Shown: positions 13,655 through 25,489, counted from the stretch's first letter. The stretch is 64,000 nt of DNA from Phoenix dactylifera (GCF_009389715.1 NC_052399.1:28405146-28469145); one strand, 5' to 3'. Notes: generated by a model not told the origin, from the sequence alone. Numbers and translations: made by a program.

Positions 13655-15000
13655 TGTCCTAATGGTTTATATAAATACTGAATATGTCAATTCTATTTAT
13701 CTAACATTACATACTTTGTCTTTGATTACTTTAGTGCATCCAACTTTACAGCTGACAAGTATCACTCTCCCTCTTTTTTCTTGAATAAAAAGTGTAACAA
13801 ATATCACTCTTTTTGTAGTTCTAGCAATCTCTTCTTGTTTGAGACTGTGAAGAGTCACGGACTGTTAAATGAACAGTGAAGGAACTATATTGCGATGTTC
13901 TTCCCCTTTTCTTTGCATAGTTTGTAGGCTGGAAACGAGGAAGGCCGGGTTGGGCCACCCTTTTGCTTGAGGTGGACCTGAAAATGTTTTTTGGGCTTTT
14001 AGTTGGGCTTAGCCCAGAGGCTTTGGCCAAGCCCGATCAAAACTCGTTCCAAAGTCTAAATAGATCTGACCCGAATAAGCCCGACCAGATAAGGTCGGAA
14101 TGAGCTCGACCTCAGTCAGGCCCAACATAGGACATCAGGTTTTAGAAGCCAGGATCTGCCAACTCGGGCAAAGAGTGCTTTCTTACGCCAAAAAAAAAGC
14201 TGTAAAGAAGAAAAGGATGATTAATTTTGACATGACATGCATTTGCTTCGCTCGCCATACGTGATTACAGAACTAAGGAAACCAGAGCAATCTGTACAGG
14301 AAATCTTATCTCCTTGTCTTAATTGCATACAAGGATATTGCCACCAAAGATACACTTGTGGTTTGTTTTGGCCCGACTGTACCTTTTCATCCAGAATTTC
14401 CATAATTTTTCCTAGTATGATCAGAAAAAAAATAGCATTTTTAGTTGGGGATACCTACTGTAAGAGAATGCGTTGCATTAAAGGATTAAAGTAGCAGACA
14501 TGCTCTATTGCAAGTGACTCTACTTGTACCGAGAAAATAAAAAGGACCCTCCTATGTCGTTTTCAGATAAGGATGACTCCTATCGGAGGTGGCTACCCAG
14601 TCTGTACGATCTTCAGACAGAAGTCACAGAATGCTGCAAAAGTCGGTGATACAAGCTTCTGCTTTAGAGATAAATATTATGGAACTAATGCTGCATACTC
14701 CATCTAAAAGTGAAAAGTAAGCTCTCCTATGTCAGACCAAAGTATCCTTTCACTTTGGTAAAAGGGACAAGTAATTGGACGAGCTTTCTTGTTCGGAATC
14801 ACCTGAACCAGATATTCTCTATATTGAGCAAAGTTGTAATGTAGCAGTTATTTTAATTGCAGGGAGGACTCTTTTCATTCAATAACAACAGTGATTAGTG
14901 ATGCCCCTGGTGACGTGGTTGTTCTTATTGGGCACTAAATTCACGGAACAATCTCATGTTACATAATATTTGCTAATCTCTCCATGTTCTCTTTATTTGT
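13655..15000. other. Gap with a decayed repeat-like block
   Basis: No gene was recognised. Between about 13930 and 14140 the sequence is richer in GC and full of GGGCTT/GCCCGA words, a style also seen near 47350-47530 and typical of decayed monocot transposable elements. The rest is unremarkable AT-rich DNA. Confidence 0.4.
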
Positions 15001-15006
15001 TTACAG

Positions 15007-15317
15007 AACTAGGTTTTGGTGGTGGAAAAACAAAGTCACAATGGTGAAATTTGCCAATGCTGAAACTGGCTTGAAGGAGGCTGAGAACCTGGTGGAGTAC
15101 TTTGAGAGGAACAACCATGGACGCAGAGGCTTGGGACATGCAAATTCTTCTCGGTCTGGTGAAGATGACAATATTCCAGCATCGGTCGATGGGTATGAGA
15201 AAGCTGGTGAGAGGAAGAGGATCTTTTACGGGTACCTGGCAACTGCTTCAGATCTTTGAGAAACTTGATTTCCATTCAAGGAGAAGGGTTGTCATCAAGA
15301 ACAGAAAGGGAGCTTGA
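15007..15317 (+). CDS. Last exon-like stretch of an unrecognised gene, possibly frameshifted
   Basis: An acceptor-like TTGTTTACAG at 14997-15006 is followed by an open frame that reads TRFWWWKNKVTMVKFANAE and later FERNNHGRRGLGHA, ending GYLATASDL at a stop at 15257-15259. In an overlapping frame the sequence goes on as FEKLDFHSRRRVVIKNRKGA to a stop at 15317. The two frames may once have been one, so a 1-nt slip in this host-like gene is possible. The basic, Gly/Arg-rich segment recalls nucleic-acid-binding proteins, but no family is certain. The 5' part of any such gene was not found upstream; the tandem array and Copia element lie there. Confidence 0.35.
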
Positions 15318-15863
15318 CCCATCTGACTAATGCTCATGACTAGTGCTCATGAAGGTACTTAAGGAGCTTTGCAGAACCAGATGATGAACATGAACACATG
15401 GTTTATGCTAGTCACTTTTCCATGATGCAAGACTGAAGAATGCTAGTATATATGATTGTCTGAATTTAGTCATTTTGCTTGCAGAGTGTGGGGTGATCGA
15501 AAGGTGATTTGGGAGCAAAAAAGCTTCCTTTGAACCTATATGCAATGAAGAAAATTTTCCTTTCCATTTCTTCCCTTTATTTTGACTGAAATTGGTCAGA
15601 TGGTTCTCTTACTGTGCCACTCCAATCCTGCATCTTGTAGTCACCAGATATTAGATTCTACAGCATTGCGAAGGTACAAGTCACTTAAGAAGTTCATGTG
15701 GGGTTTTTATACAGTACAATGGTCCACCTTTTCCAGTTTGCTATTCGGTGGAACTTCCATTATTAGTTGCTTCTATCAGATAGTCTGCAGCCTTGCTGAC
15801 TTTAGAGGCTCCATCAGTATGAGAACATGAGGGTACCAACAGATGCTGATTGATGTGAAATGC
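15318..15863. other. Probable 3' flank, no gene seen
   Basis: T-rich sequence follows the stop of the exon-like stretch and could be its 3' UTR. No convincing coding frame or repeat was seen before the Mutator-like element. Confidence 0.3.
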
Positions 15864-15872
15864 CTAGTTCTT

Positions 15873-16751
15873 GGGTAGTTCTATATACACCCCCCCTATT
15901 GCTCGGGACACCCCCCAAAAACCAAAAAAAAAATACCCAAACTAACCTTTAGTGTAATTACCATATTGCCCTTGAAATTTTCTCATACACCCCCCTTCCT
16001 CCTCCTCCGTTTCGTTTTGAAAAGAAAAAAAAAAAAACACCCCTCAAACCCCCCTTAAACCCCTCGATCCATTTACATCGTTTAGGCGATCTTTGAAGGA
16101 GATTTAAGCCCCATTCGAAGCATGGACAAGCAACTAGTAATTTGGGACGAAGAATCGGCCGCAAAGGTACGTGTTCCACCTTGTTTCGAAATTTTTTTTT
16201 TTCACGGTTCGTGCTCCGTTCGGCACTGGATCGCCGAACAAAAGGCTTCTGTTCGGCTGAACAGTGCCGAACAGAAGCCTTCTGTTCGGCAACCCTCAAC
16301 CGAACAGATCTGTTCGGCTGCACAGTGCCGAACAGAAGGCTTCTGTCCGGCACTGTTCAGCCGAACAGAAGCCTTTTGTTCGGCGATCCAGTGCCGAACG
16401 GAGCACGAACCGTGAAAAAAAAAAATTTCGGAAGAAGCCGGCGAGGTGGTTCCGGGAGAAGCCGGCGAGGTGGTCGGAGATCGGGAGAATGCCGGCGACG
16501 AGAGGGAGAAGAGGGAACGGGGGGGTTTTGGGCGTTGGCGAGGTGTTTTGGAGGGGAAGAGCGGGGTGGGGGGGTTTGGGGGTGTAGAGAGCAATTTAGG
16601 TGAGGGGGTGGGGAGGGTGGGGGGTAATTTAGGAATTTTTAATTTTTTAGGGGTGTCCTTAGCAAATGGGGGGGGTGTAGAGAGTATTTAATTTTTTTTT
16701 AATTTTTGGGGGGTGTCCTGAGCAATAGGGGGGGTGTATATAGAACCACCC
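15873..16751. mobile_element. Non-autonomous Mutator-like (MULE) element
   Basis: An 879-bp element is bounded by near-perfect terminal inverted repeats of about 47 bp (15873-15919 and 16705-16751), starting GGGTRGTTCTATATACAC and including a run of seven C. Two mismatches were seen between the arms. It is flanked by the exact 9-bp duplication CTAGTTCTT (15864-15872 and 16752-16760), which is the Mutator superfamily hallmark. A partial second copy of the right terminus lies inside at about 16646-16685. The interior has a short start-like segment MDKQLVIWDEESAAK at 16122-16166 followed by a donor-like GTACGT, a 244-bp palindrome, and a G-rich tail. No transposase is present, so it depends on a partner. 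Confidence 0.88.
16187..16430. repeat. 244-bp palindrome (122-bp arms, no loop)
   Basis: The left arm from 16187 is the reverse complement of the right arm ending at 16430, symmetric about 16308.5 with no length difference and a few mismatches. The centre is CGAACAGATCTGTTCG. Each arm is built from repeats of GTTCGGC and GCCGAACAGAAG words, so smaller inverted repeats nest inside. A transcript would fold into a long hairpin and could feed small-RNA production; that is inference. Both strands give nearly the same translated frame, which is an effect of the symmetry and not evidence of a protein. Confidence 0.92.
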
Positions 16752-16760
16752 CTAGTTCTT

Positions 16761-17930
16761 TATTCTGGTGCGATTCTCATGGCAAAAAGGGTAGTGTACT
16801 GGCTCAAAAGAGCTCTCCATCATCTTCCAATTACAGGATACATCCATCCTCTATTCTGTGGGAAGCTAATTTTTCATCAACTTTCTCTTTTGCTAGTTGA
16901 TTATTCCTGCCAATCAAAACTGGAAGAGCGTATTTCTTGGAGACATGAGTCGGCTCTAGGTGTATGAGTACCTTATTTACCGTGATTATAGCATGTATGG
17001 TATGGTTTTCTGTTAGCAAATCATTGTGCTGCTTTGTTCTTAGTTTGGAGGCATCAGAACATCCAGTTGCCTTGTCAATGCCGGAGTCTAGCATCTGTGC
17101 TAATACGTAACGCCGACTCCTGTGCCCCAACCCATGGGGCGCGTCTGTCTGCTCCCTGGCTTGGGTTCTCCCACTCCATGGTCACTCCATGCACCCTGTA
17201 CCATTTTTGAGTGTGTGGCTGTCACTGCAAAAAGATTCAAATCATTGTGAGAGGGGAGGGGGCTACCCTCGGCTTCAGAACATATGGAATATGTTGAGTG
17301 GTGGTGTGGTCTTTCAAACTAAGCATATTTTTAGAGAGGCGAATGGGGCCGTGGACTGAATAGCATCGTATGTGGGTAGTCATTCCGGAGGCACCTTGTA
17401 GGTTGGAGAAGCGGAGCTACCTAGGGCACTCCATAATTTGTTGTTTTCTGACCTTATTACATGTATCCGTGCTACAACTATATGAATTATCCATTATAGC
17501 AAAAAAAAATTCAAATCATTTCTCTAGTATTTATTATTTTTTAAATAAAAAAATCATATTAATCGCATATGCCACACTTAGAATAGAAACTAGCAATAAT
17601 GAGAATTATTATATTTGCTTTCATGCCAGAGGATTTTACCCTTCTATGTGAATTGATGAGGGTAATCTCGGGCTGATATCTATTAGAACCTGTTATATCA
17701 ACTGGTCCAAGTATAGCTGTTCAATATATTAGATATCCTCATGCTGATTATGGATAAGATGAGTATTTCATTCGTAACCATTTTCCATTTAATGATTTAT
17801 AAGTAGAAAAATTTTCACAATCTATAAATGAAAAATATTAGAAGAGATATTTAGAGGGATAATATCTGATAGTAGATGAAGCAAGCAAAGTGAAATTATA
17901 TTATAAATATTTTCGGCCGTAAGGCAATCA
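16761..17930. other. Gap, no gene recognised
   Basis: Short frames occur on both strands but none resembles a known protein, and no TIR, LTR or tRNA-like feature was seen. GC content drops towards 17700, where AT-rich low-information DNA begins. Confidence 0.3.
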
Positions 17931-18700
17931 CAGGGTGGAAGTCAGCCTACTAATGCAATAAAAGTAGAACAATAAAGAAAGGAGGGGGAGTGACACAAAA
18001 GAAAACTAGAAAGGGACCCTAGAAGCTTTTGGTTGTATTCTTGATTCGCTCCCATTGGTCTTGCAACCATGATATTATCTCATCAAATTTGTTCACTCTG
18101 GTAAGTAGTTTGGGAAGCTTGGAAGCACAGTTATTTAGTTGCTTGTGAGCTTCATACAAAGAGCTTTGAACTTCTCTTTGATGTTTTTCTCCAGCCTAAT
18201 TTGACTCTCCTCCGAAGCCATTAACTCGTTGCGAGCCTCAGCTAACTGAGCTTTTAAGGATGTGATCAGCTGTTCCTTGGACTGTATTTTATTCTGGCGC
18301 TCCTCATTACCAGCTACGTCGAATTTGGGCTCTTCCTTCTATGAAGTCACTCGACCAACCTCCTTGATCAAAGAAGCCAAGATATAGTGGGTTCTGTAAA
18401 AAGACGAATAACCTGAGTCAAGTTTGCCACCTGGCCAACTAGAAGTTCGACGACTTAAGAGCAAAATTTCTATTGCACTTTGAACCCCGTTCATCTTTTG
18501 AGGACTGGTGAGATCATTGAGATCAATCTCCACGATACCTTTTATATCTTCTTAACCCTTTACACCTTGGCCGAGACTCCAGGTGAGGGCATAGCACTGG
18601 CTAAGGGCGACTTGGCCGAATAAGCTGCTAGCTTGGCCTTCATACTGGTCAGTGAACTAAGGGCAAAGCAACTACGACCATCAATGACCTGCAAATGTGA
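17930..18700 (-). pseudogene. Decayed coding relic with a coiled-coil segment
   Basis: Read on the minus strand, this stretch keeps protein-like wording over several hundred bases. It includes MEIDLNDLTSPQKMNGVQ, and further downstream a Lys/Glu-rich helical run with LKAQLAEARNELMASEE, as in a coiled coil. It is interrupted and has no clear start. The style resembles decayed plant transposable-element coding regions rather than a conserved host gene, but the family could not be named. Confidence 0.35.
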
Positions 18701-18859
18701 ATTTGGTCAACTAACAAGAAAAATGAAAGTCTTTAACTTACCTTAGTGTTATGGCTAGTGGCCGAAGAGCTCAAGAAAAAAAAGGCTTGGAGGTTCGTTC
18801 TATAGTGACATTGTTTACATCACATCCTAACTTTAAAGGCTAATTAGATTGCCGCCATG

Positions 18860-20480
18860 TGAGAGTGCTAACAATGAGTAAAAATGAGAGGCTCTAACCT
18901 CAATAATGAAAAGTTGGCGGAGCATTCAGGTTTCATTGATCACTTCATTATTTTGTAGGAAACAATGGGGAATCGACATTTTTGAACACCATAGGGGACG
19001 ACAAAGAGGTGGTATTTGAGGAAGTTTTGTGGCCATCATAGGATGGAAGGATGGATAGAGGGGCATAGCCAATTTTCTTCCGTAATTTACAAGGAATTGA
19101 TTACTTGCATAAACTACTTTATTTGAAAATATTTTAAATATCAAAAATAAACAAATTATTAGCAACAGAGATTTTTTATGTATATCCTGGTAAATATAGT
19201 TTATGATATACTTACTCTTCAAAAATTGCTACACACACACATCAAGTTACCATGTTTTTTCAAGGATACCCTTTTCATTAGATTTTTGACCAATGATGCT
19301 GATAAGTAGCTTTTAAGTATAAAATGATTACATTTCTGCATCAATATTCGTTAAAATTTTTGAACAATAGATTTGAAGAGCTATATTCTTTGCAAATACT
19401 GATTTATCAGGGTTTAATATACAATATTTTATTCATTCAATATTTTCCTTTTATCTTCTTTTCTTATTTTTTCTTTCTTTTTTATTTTCTTTATATCTAT
19501 CTCATATCTAATAATGAAATGTACGGTATGCTGGTATCTTCCCCCATTTTGTTAATGGAAAGCGGGTCCGCTGTGTCAAGTAGCTGCCAAGCTAAGAAAA
19601 ATACAAAGAAGGTGCAAAAGAAGAAACTTCTTTGATCTCTCAGTCAACGAGGTAGAAAATTTTCGTAAGGTTAGAGTTGAACAATTTTTTTTTAAGACCT
19701 AATTGTTGATTATAATAACCTCTATTTTATAAGTAGGAGTTTTCGAGACCTAGCAATTTTAATGACAGTAACACCACATGAAGCATTGCTTCCGACATAA
19801 CTCTGTAATGGTCAGTGAATGCCAATGTCTGCATTCCTGCTAATATTCCATTATTTAACTCTGCCTCACAACTAAGTTGCCACGTGAAGACTGCACCAAA
19901 TAATAATGCTCTTCAATTATACCAACCTTGTTTCCCTCTCGCCGCAAGGACTGATGCATCTCGCTTTTGTTAAAATATTTCTACTATTAAATCCAATACA
20001 AAATGGTATCGCAGGGTGAATTGTCTTCTTTGTAGCGTACTATTTTAAAAATTTTATTTTGAACAAGTTATTGCCTGAGCGTTTATATAGTATTTTATTC
20101 GCCATTGTTTAAAAAAAAAAAATCTAATTGTGAAACAAAGCTTTACACGTGCGAAGAATTAGTGCGTCATAATGGCACGTTTGAAACTGGGCTACTTCCA
20201 AGTCGCTAGCGTTTCGGACACCAACACGTAAGCAACCAAAAGAAGCGCTGACCGTAGGGTGTGACAGATCTTAACAAATGGACGGCAGAGAAGATTCTGC
20301 ACTAGATCTCATATTTGATAACGGTGAACTAAGAAAAACCATTTCCTCCTCACAAATAAAAACTGTATTAAGATTTGTTCGCGTATAAGATTAGTACAAA
20401 AGAAAGCCAAGCGAGCACATCCACACCGTCGGTTTTTTTTTTTTTTGTGGTCTAAAAGAAAAGGAAAAACCAAGTAAAAG
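18860..20480. other. AT-rich gap downstream of the OVATE gene
   Basis: No gene was recognised. The sequence has homopolymer runs and a T-rich patch around 19440-19500. The last few hundred bases before 20566 would hold the 3' UTR of the minus-strand OVATE-family gene. Confidence 0.3.
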
Positions 20481-20565
20481 CGCCCGTTATCGGCGAACGC
20501 GCATGATTACAACCAGGGCTCTACCTCCGGCGGCAGCGGCGGCGGAGGAGAAGGAAGATGGGAGA

Positions 20566-21219
20566 TCAGGCGTCGGATCGGTGGTTCTCGGCGGCGGCGA
20601 GGCCGACGATAAGGTCGGCGAAGGCGCCAACGATGTACTTGTGGGCGTGCTTCCGGTTGAGGGCGAGGTAGCAGAGAAGGAGCTCGTGGAGGTGGACGGC
20701 GTGGACCCGGAGGTCCAGCCCCAGCGCCGCCACCATCTCCTCCATCGACCGCCGGAAGTCCCAGTACGGGTCCGGCGAGTACGTCGGCACGGCGACCCCG
20801 GCACCTACCACGCCGACGGCCACCGCCGCCGAGTCCACGATCGAGTTCGACGGCCCGGGAGCGGCCGGGAAGAAGCGGCGGGAGGCGATGGCGGTGGAGA
20901 GGTCGCGGTCAGAGGGGCAGGGTCCGTCGGGGGCGGCGGCGGTGCCGGGGGCGGTGGAGGATGAGGAGTTGGAGGAGAAGGAGGAGCCCTCGGCAGCGGT
21001 GGCCGCAGCGGCGGCGGAGGACGTGGAGAGGGTTTGGGTTAGGGTTTCCGAATCGGAGGCGGCGGGGTCATACAGGGAATTGAAACTTTTAAAGACCACG
21101 GAGGAAGGCGCAGAAGCGGAGGTGGAGGGGGCATTCAGGGAATGGGGGATTGGTGGATGGGCAGAATGGGAAGGCCGCTTGAGGCGAGAGAAGCAGTGAT
21201 TCAAGCCTTTGCCTAACAT
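20566..21219 (-). CDS. OVATE family protein (transcription repressor)
   Basis: This is a 217-residue, intronless gene. OVATE family proteins repress transcription in the nucleus, often together with TALE homeodomain proteins, and affect organ shape. The C-terminal OVATE domain spans about residues 143-207 and reads YSPDPYWDFRRSMEEMV, then LHELLLCYLALNRKHAHKYI, which is diagnostic. The middle is a low-complexity Ser/Ala-rich linker. The N-terminus MLGKGLNHCFSRLK is typical of the family, so I chose the ATG at 21217-21219 over an in-frame upstream ATG whose added residues are only an Arg-Glu repeat coded by the (CT)n tract. The reading is very GC-rich, as is common for intronless monocot genes. 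It most resembles the OFP6/OFP8 type, but the exact member is not certain. Confidence 0.93.
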   Translation of the reverse strand: MLGKGLNHCFSRLKRPSHSAHPPIPHSLNAPSTSASAPSSVVFKSFNSLYDPAASDSETLTQTLSTSSAAAAATAAEGSSFSSNSSSSTAPGTAAAPDGPCPSDRDLSTAIASRRFFPAAPGPSNSIVDSAAVAVGVVGAGVAVPTYSPDPYWDFRRSMEEMVAALGLDLRVHAVHLHELLLCYLALNRKHAHKYIVGAFADLIVGLAAAENHRSDA

Positions 21220-21231
21220 TTCTCCCTCCTC

Positions 21232-21235
<4 letters not shown>

Positions 21236-21266
<31 letters not shown>
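21236..21266. repeat. (CT)n microsatellite in the OVATE gene 5' UTR
   Basis: About fifteen CT dinucleotides lie 17-47 bp upstream of the chosen ATG; on the coding strand they read GA repeats. Such tracts are common in plant 5' UTRs and core promoters. Confidence 0.9.
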
Positions 21267-21268
<2 letters not shown>

Positions 21269-21319
21269 CTCCGAAGCAAAAAAAAGGAGGGAGAGAAGAG
21301 AACAGAGGTGGGAAACCAT

Positions 21320-21995
21320 TTATAGCTGCAATAAATTATTAAATTAATTAATCGAAACAGAAATAAAGTAATTAATTAATGAATTAAGGGAATAATTAAT
21401 AAGCGGATGTTGGAGGTTGGATCGCCGTCCGCATTGATTGTTGATTTGACGGACAGCCGTCCGATGTCAGTGACAGCAGGCAACGTTCGCATGCGACGGT
21501 ACAAAGTTGCGGACCGGGTTTTATTACGGTGACGATGCGCGGTAGATCTGGCACGCGCATAGGAATTTTATATGATAAAAGATTTTTTAAGCTGGATTTT
21601 TTTTTAAGCCGCATACCGGTTTTTTATCGGACCGGCCGGTCCGGTGACCGAGCCAAGGGCAAGGGGTAGAATTGGATGCATGATTGTCCTCATATTGAAG
21701 TAGTTTCATGATTGTCCTAATGTCCTCAAAATGAAGGTTTTGCAGGCAAAATTTTGCTGCAAGTAAGTATGTGGGGCATTTCTGATTTAGAATTGATTGT
21801 CCTGCAAATTTTGGCTCCACATTTCTCACTACATTACCAACAAGATGAAGGTTAAAATTGTTCACTGGTTAGCTCTAGTTTGGTTAGGTCTATTTGCATG
21901 AGCTAGAATTCTCTTTTTTCTTTGAGAGCCTAGGCTTATGAATATTGGGTATGTGGATTAATGTTAGGTTAATGTTCGAAATATGAGATTTGATG
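21320..21995. other. Upstream region of the OVATE gene
   Basis: An AT-rich stretch with repeated TTAATTAATTAA words at 21340-21400 lies just upstream of the transcribed region. No gene was recognised up to 21995. Confidence 0.35.
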
Positions 21996-22290
21996 CTTAG
22001 GTCTCCATTGTTAAAATCACCACTTGTTCCAAAAGCTTAAGCTAATAGGATGAGATAAATTTATTTATATATTTCATATTTTTTTATACTCTCTTACATA
22101 TGGGTCAGACTTTTTCTTAATGAATGAGTCCAATATATGAAATTTTTAGTAATAGAATTAAAGAGTGCGAAAACAGGATTCGAACTCAGGACCTCTATTT
22201 TAATATCATGTTAAAATCACCACTTATCTCAAAAACTTAAGTTAATAGAATGAGATAGATTTATTTATATGTTTTATATTTTCTTATGCT
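21995..22290 (-). repeat. SINE-like dispersed repeat, duplicated
   Basis: Two similar segments (about 22010-22095 and 22210-22290) share TTAAAATCACCACTT, then AAAACTTAAG/AAAGCTTAAG, GAGATAAATTTATTTATAT and a T-rich end. Between them, on the minus strand, GAGTTCGAATCCTG matches the tRNA B-box consensus. A third relative, with CCACTTATCCCAAAAATTTAAG, lies near 29879. This suggests a tRNA-derived SINE or a tRNA-primed element. The ends are unclear. Confidence 0.45.
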
Positions 22291-22299
22291 TGTTGGTTC

Positions 22300-25200
22300 A
22301 CATTGGTTGAAAATTGGTTGGGTTTGGTTTTGCGATTACTATTTGTAACTTCATGGAAGCTCTGAAAGTTTTTTGCCATGCAAAACCAAATTGCATGCAC
22401 ATGCATGTGAGGGACCATATGTCATAGTCGGAACGCTATGTACATGTCTATTTACTCATTTGTTGAGTAATGAGGGCTACATGTCACATGAGTTGCTAGT
22501 TTGAAGCTTCAGTAGGTGTACTTGTTGCTTGGACAAACAGTGAAGCTGTCCATTACTACAACTACAAGAAAGGAGTTCTTGAGCTTTTAAGCTTTTGATG
22601 TAATGGTTCATGAGGAGAGGCTACTAGGAGTACACTAGAACGGAGTTTCGGGGTTAGCATAAACAGGAGAAAGCTAAAAAAGGCGTCAAACTAACCATCA
22701 AGAAAGGGACTGCGCTAGGTGCCTTTCCATTGTTAAAAATTGGATCTATGCTAAAATTTTGTTTTTTTTTCTAATTTGTGAAAATATAAATATGTCCGAT
22801 ATTGTACACGTGTTTGATATAATTATTTTTTATTAAAAAATAAATATAATAATAGTGATGGGTATGATAGTTGATAGAGGGATTAGGCAGGTACGAAAGT
22901 GATGGCCCGAGGCAATAGTGGTGATGGTGGCGACAGTGGTGTCGATATCAATGATATGGTAGAAGCGACAAATATAGCAGTGGTGTTGTGCTAAAAATGA
23001 TAGTAGTAGTGGTGGAGGTACTAGCAATATAATGGAGATGGTGATGATAGTAGCAATAGTACTGATAGTAACAGTGGTAGAGGTGGTAGCGATGGTAATA
23101 TCTAAGGTGATAACAATGGTAGTGAGGCAACGATGATTGTGGTTGTAAAAATCATGAGTTTCTTAGTTTGAAAAATATTGAAAGTAACGATTTCTTACTT
23201 TTATTATATTAAAAAAATAACAAAAATGACTTTTAAAAAATAAAAAAATAAAAATAGCAGTACCAAATATAATTTTTTTGATTGTTGTTATTTTATTTTA
23301 AAAATATAAAATAAGAAATAAAAGTGATGTTAAATAGGTTCTAAGTAAATTAGGTTTTTCTTGTAAATTCTTAATTACCATAAATACATCTAGACATGAA
23401 AAAGGAATTAAATGTTTTTCTATTTTCTTATATTTTTTCTTATTGAGAAAACTTCTCTCACAAATTTTTTGAGAACTTATTTATCAATTTTATTTCATGC
23501 ATTAGTTGCAAATTCACATACCTCAATATTTTTGTGAGATTCATTTTGATGTAAGCTTATGTTGCTGCTGTGACGTAGATTCTCAATCATTATTATTTTT
23601 TAAACAACATGTTTTTGGTGATATTAATTGAAAAGCAATATATTGCATATAACTTTAATTACTCGAACTAGTTCGATCTTAGTTAAAAGATAGAGAACTT
23701 CAAGGTTTCCGGTCAATGCAATTACCTAAAAAAAAGGGTTCCAATTATTGTAGTTGGTAAAGTCATTAAGGGTTGATATAATTATATAAATTCGATTCCT
23801 TCCATCACAAGAATTTTGGCTAAATGTCCTCCTAAAATATACAGATAAAATTATATTTGATGGATAAATTAGGTCTTTGTCCTAGTGGTCATTGATCATA
23901 CCTCTCTACTTAGCAACAAGAGGTTTTGGCTAAATTTTGAATTTGAGTTACTAAAGTATAAATTGGTCTCCCTCCATCTCTCTCTTTCTCAAAAAAAAAA
24001 AAACATGAAGAGGATATTACTTTCCACCTAAAGGGAAAAGGGCAATGAAGTTCTAAACTCTTCAAGCCCCGAGGTACCTTCTTACACTTTTTCAATAACC
24101 AGACAACTCCTACTAAGAGTCTTAAAATCATGAATTGCCAAAGAGAAAAGCTAAAATATTGCAAGCATAGAGAGGCCAGAAGAACATAACTTTGAAAAGA
24201 AGATGCTTGATTCACGCGGCCTCATATTATATGTTTGCAATAAACCTAGCTACAGAAGGTAATCAGAGTCAGATGAGTCATTTGCCATCTCGTTTCAAAA
24301 TATTTTAAGCGTTTAAAAAGCTTGATCACGTTTACTTTAGGTTGCTTGGTATAAGCCAATTGCAAACGTGTCTGATACAACTGACTTGCAAATATAAAAG
24401 TATTTCAGGCTATACAACTAATCTGATATTGTCTTAGAACAACAATTGGCAACTTTTTTATAGACAACAATTATTGTGGATACCTCACCATTAATAAAGG
24501 ACAACTTGTAGATTTCATGTGAATCATAACTAATGCATGGCTCTCCACAATCTTACAATTAGCTGCTTCCACTTGCATATCCCCACATGAATTGTACGAA
24601 ATGAAGGTATACGCCATTATATTAGTTCTATATGATGGCATTAGCTCATCTCAAATGCACTACTAGCAAGCTATCAAAGTTGAAAGTTCGATGACCACTG
24701 ACTACCGACACATCTCATCATAGTGCAATTAGAACTTTGATCCATTGCATGCTATATGCTGACAATACGAATGTGCACAGGCTGGCCAACTATATATAAT
24801 AATGCATGTCCAAAGTCTAAATACAAAATGTCCTAACAAATCTTTAGAAATCTTATCTCTATGAGCCATGTGGGACAAGATATTCTTTCATTATTTTTCT
24901 CATAAACAGCCCTTAACTCTTACAATTACTTGAGAACCAACATACCCGCCCATCAAAAGTTATGATTAAAATAAGAAATAATCATGTAAAAATTTCTAAA
25001 CCATTTTGGGGTTTTTAATTTTCTCTTGAACTTTAATTTAGTGCAATTAGGTCAAAGAATACTGGCTATAAATTTTATCTGGTTGTTGTGACAAAATTAT
25101 CATGTAATATCACATGAGGTATCATACTCTTCTGCCCTATATATATAAACTGGTCATGTGATATTACGTGTCGATTTCGTCACGGTGGCTGGATGAGATT

Positions 25201-25480
25201 CATAGCTAGGGCTTAAATTGAGCGAATTTAAAAATTCGATGACCTACTTGTATCAAATTAAAATTCAGAGAAAACTGAAAGCTCCGAAATAATTCAAAAA
25301 ATTTTATGTGATTATTCCTTAAAGTAACAATGCTGAAATATCCATGCTGATGAATGGAACTATAACTAGATTAACTCACTGATGCACCAGCTACATTGGT
25401 ACTATGACATGCAAGAGTGCATACTCCAATCAATAATGCCATCAATGACACTAAATAAACTCTTCCTAACACATATTGCT
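22300..25480. other. Long AT-rich gap with low-complexity patches
   Basis: No gene was recognised. At 22850-23140 there is a degenerate low-complexity tract rich in GGT/GAT/AGT triplets (a decayed trinucleotide repeat); its translated His/Tyr/Thr-rich frames are artefacts. The remainder is AT-rich with no clear element ends. Confidence 0.4.
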
Positions 25481-25489
25481 ACGTACGAA

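Noticed and set aside
16122-16603. Several overlapping open frames of 97-153 codons on both strands in the Mutator-like element
   Set aside because: They follow from the palindrome and low-complexity G-rich DNA; the same wording appears on both strands, which a real protein would not show.
20503-20964. Plus-strand 153-codon frame antisense to the OVATE gene
   Set aside because: It is a GC-rich shadow of the OVATE coding strand, with low-complexity Gly/Glu/Arg content and no family match.
22833-23130. His/Tyr/Thr-rich minus-strand frames
   Set aside because: Translation of a degenerate trinucleotide-rich tract, not a gene.
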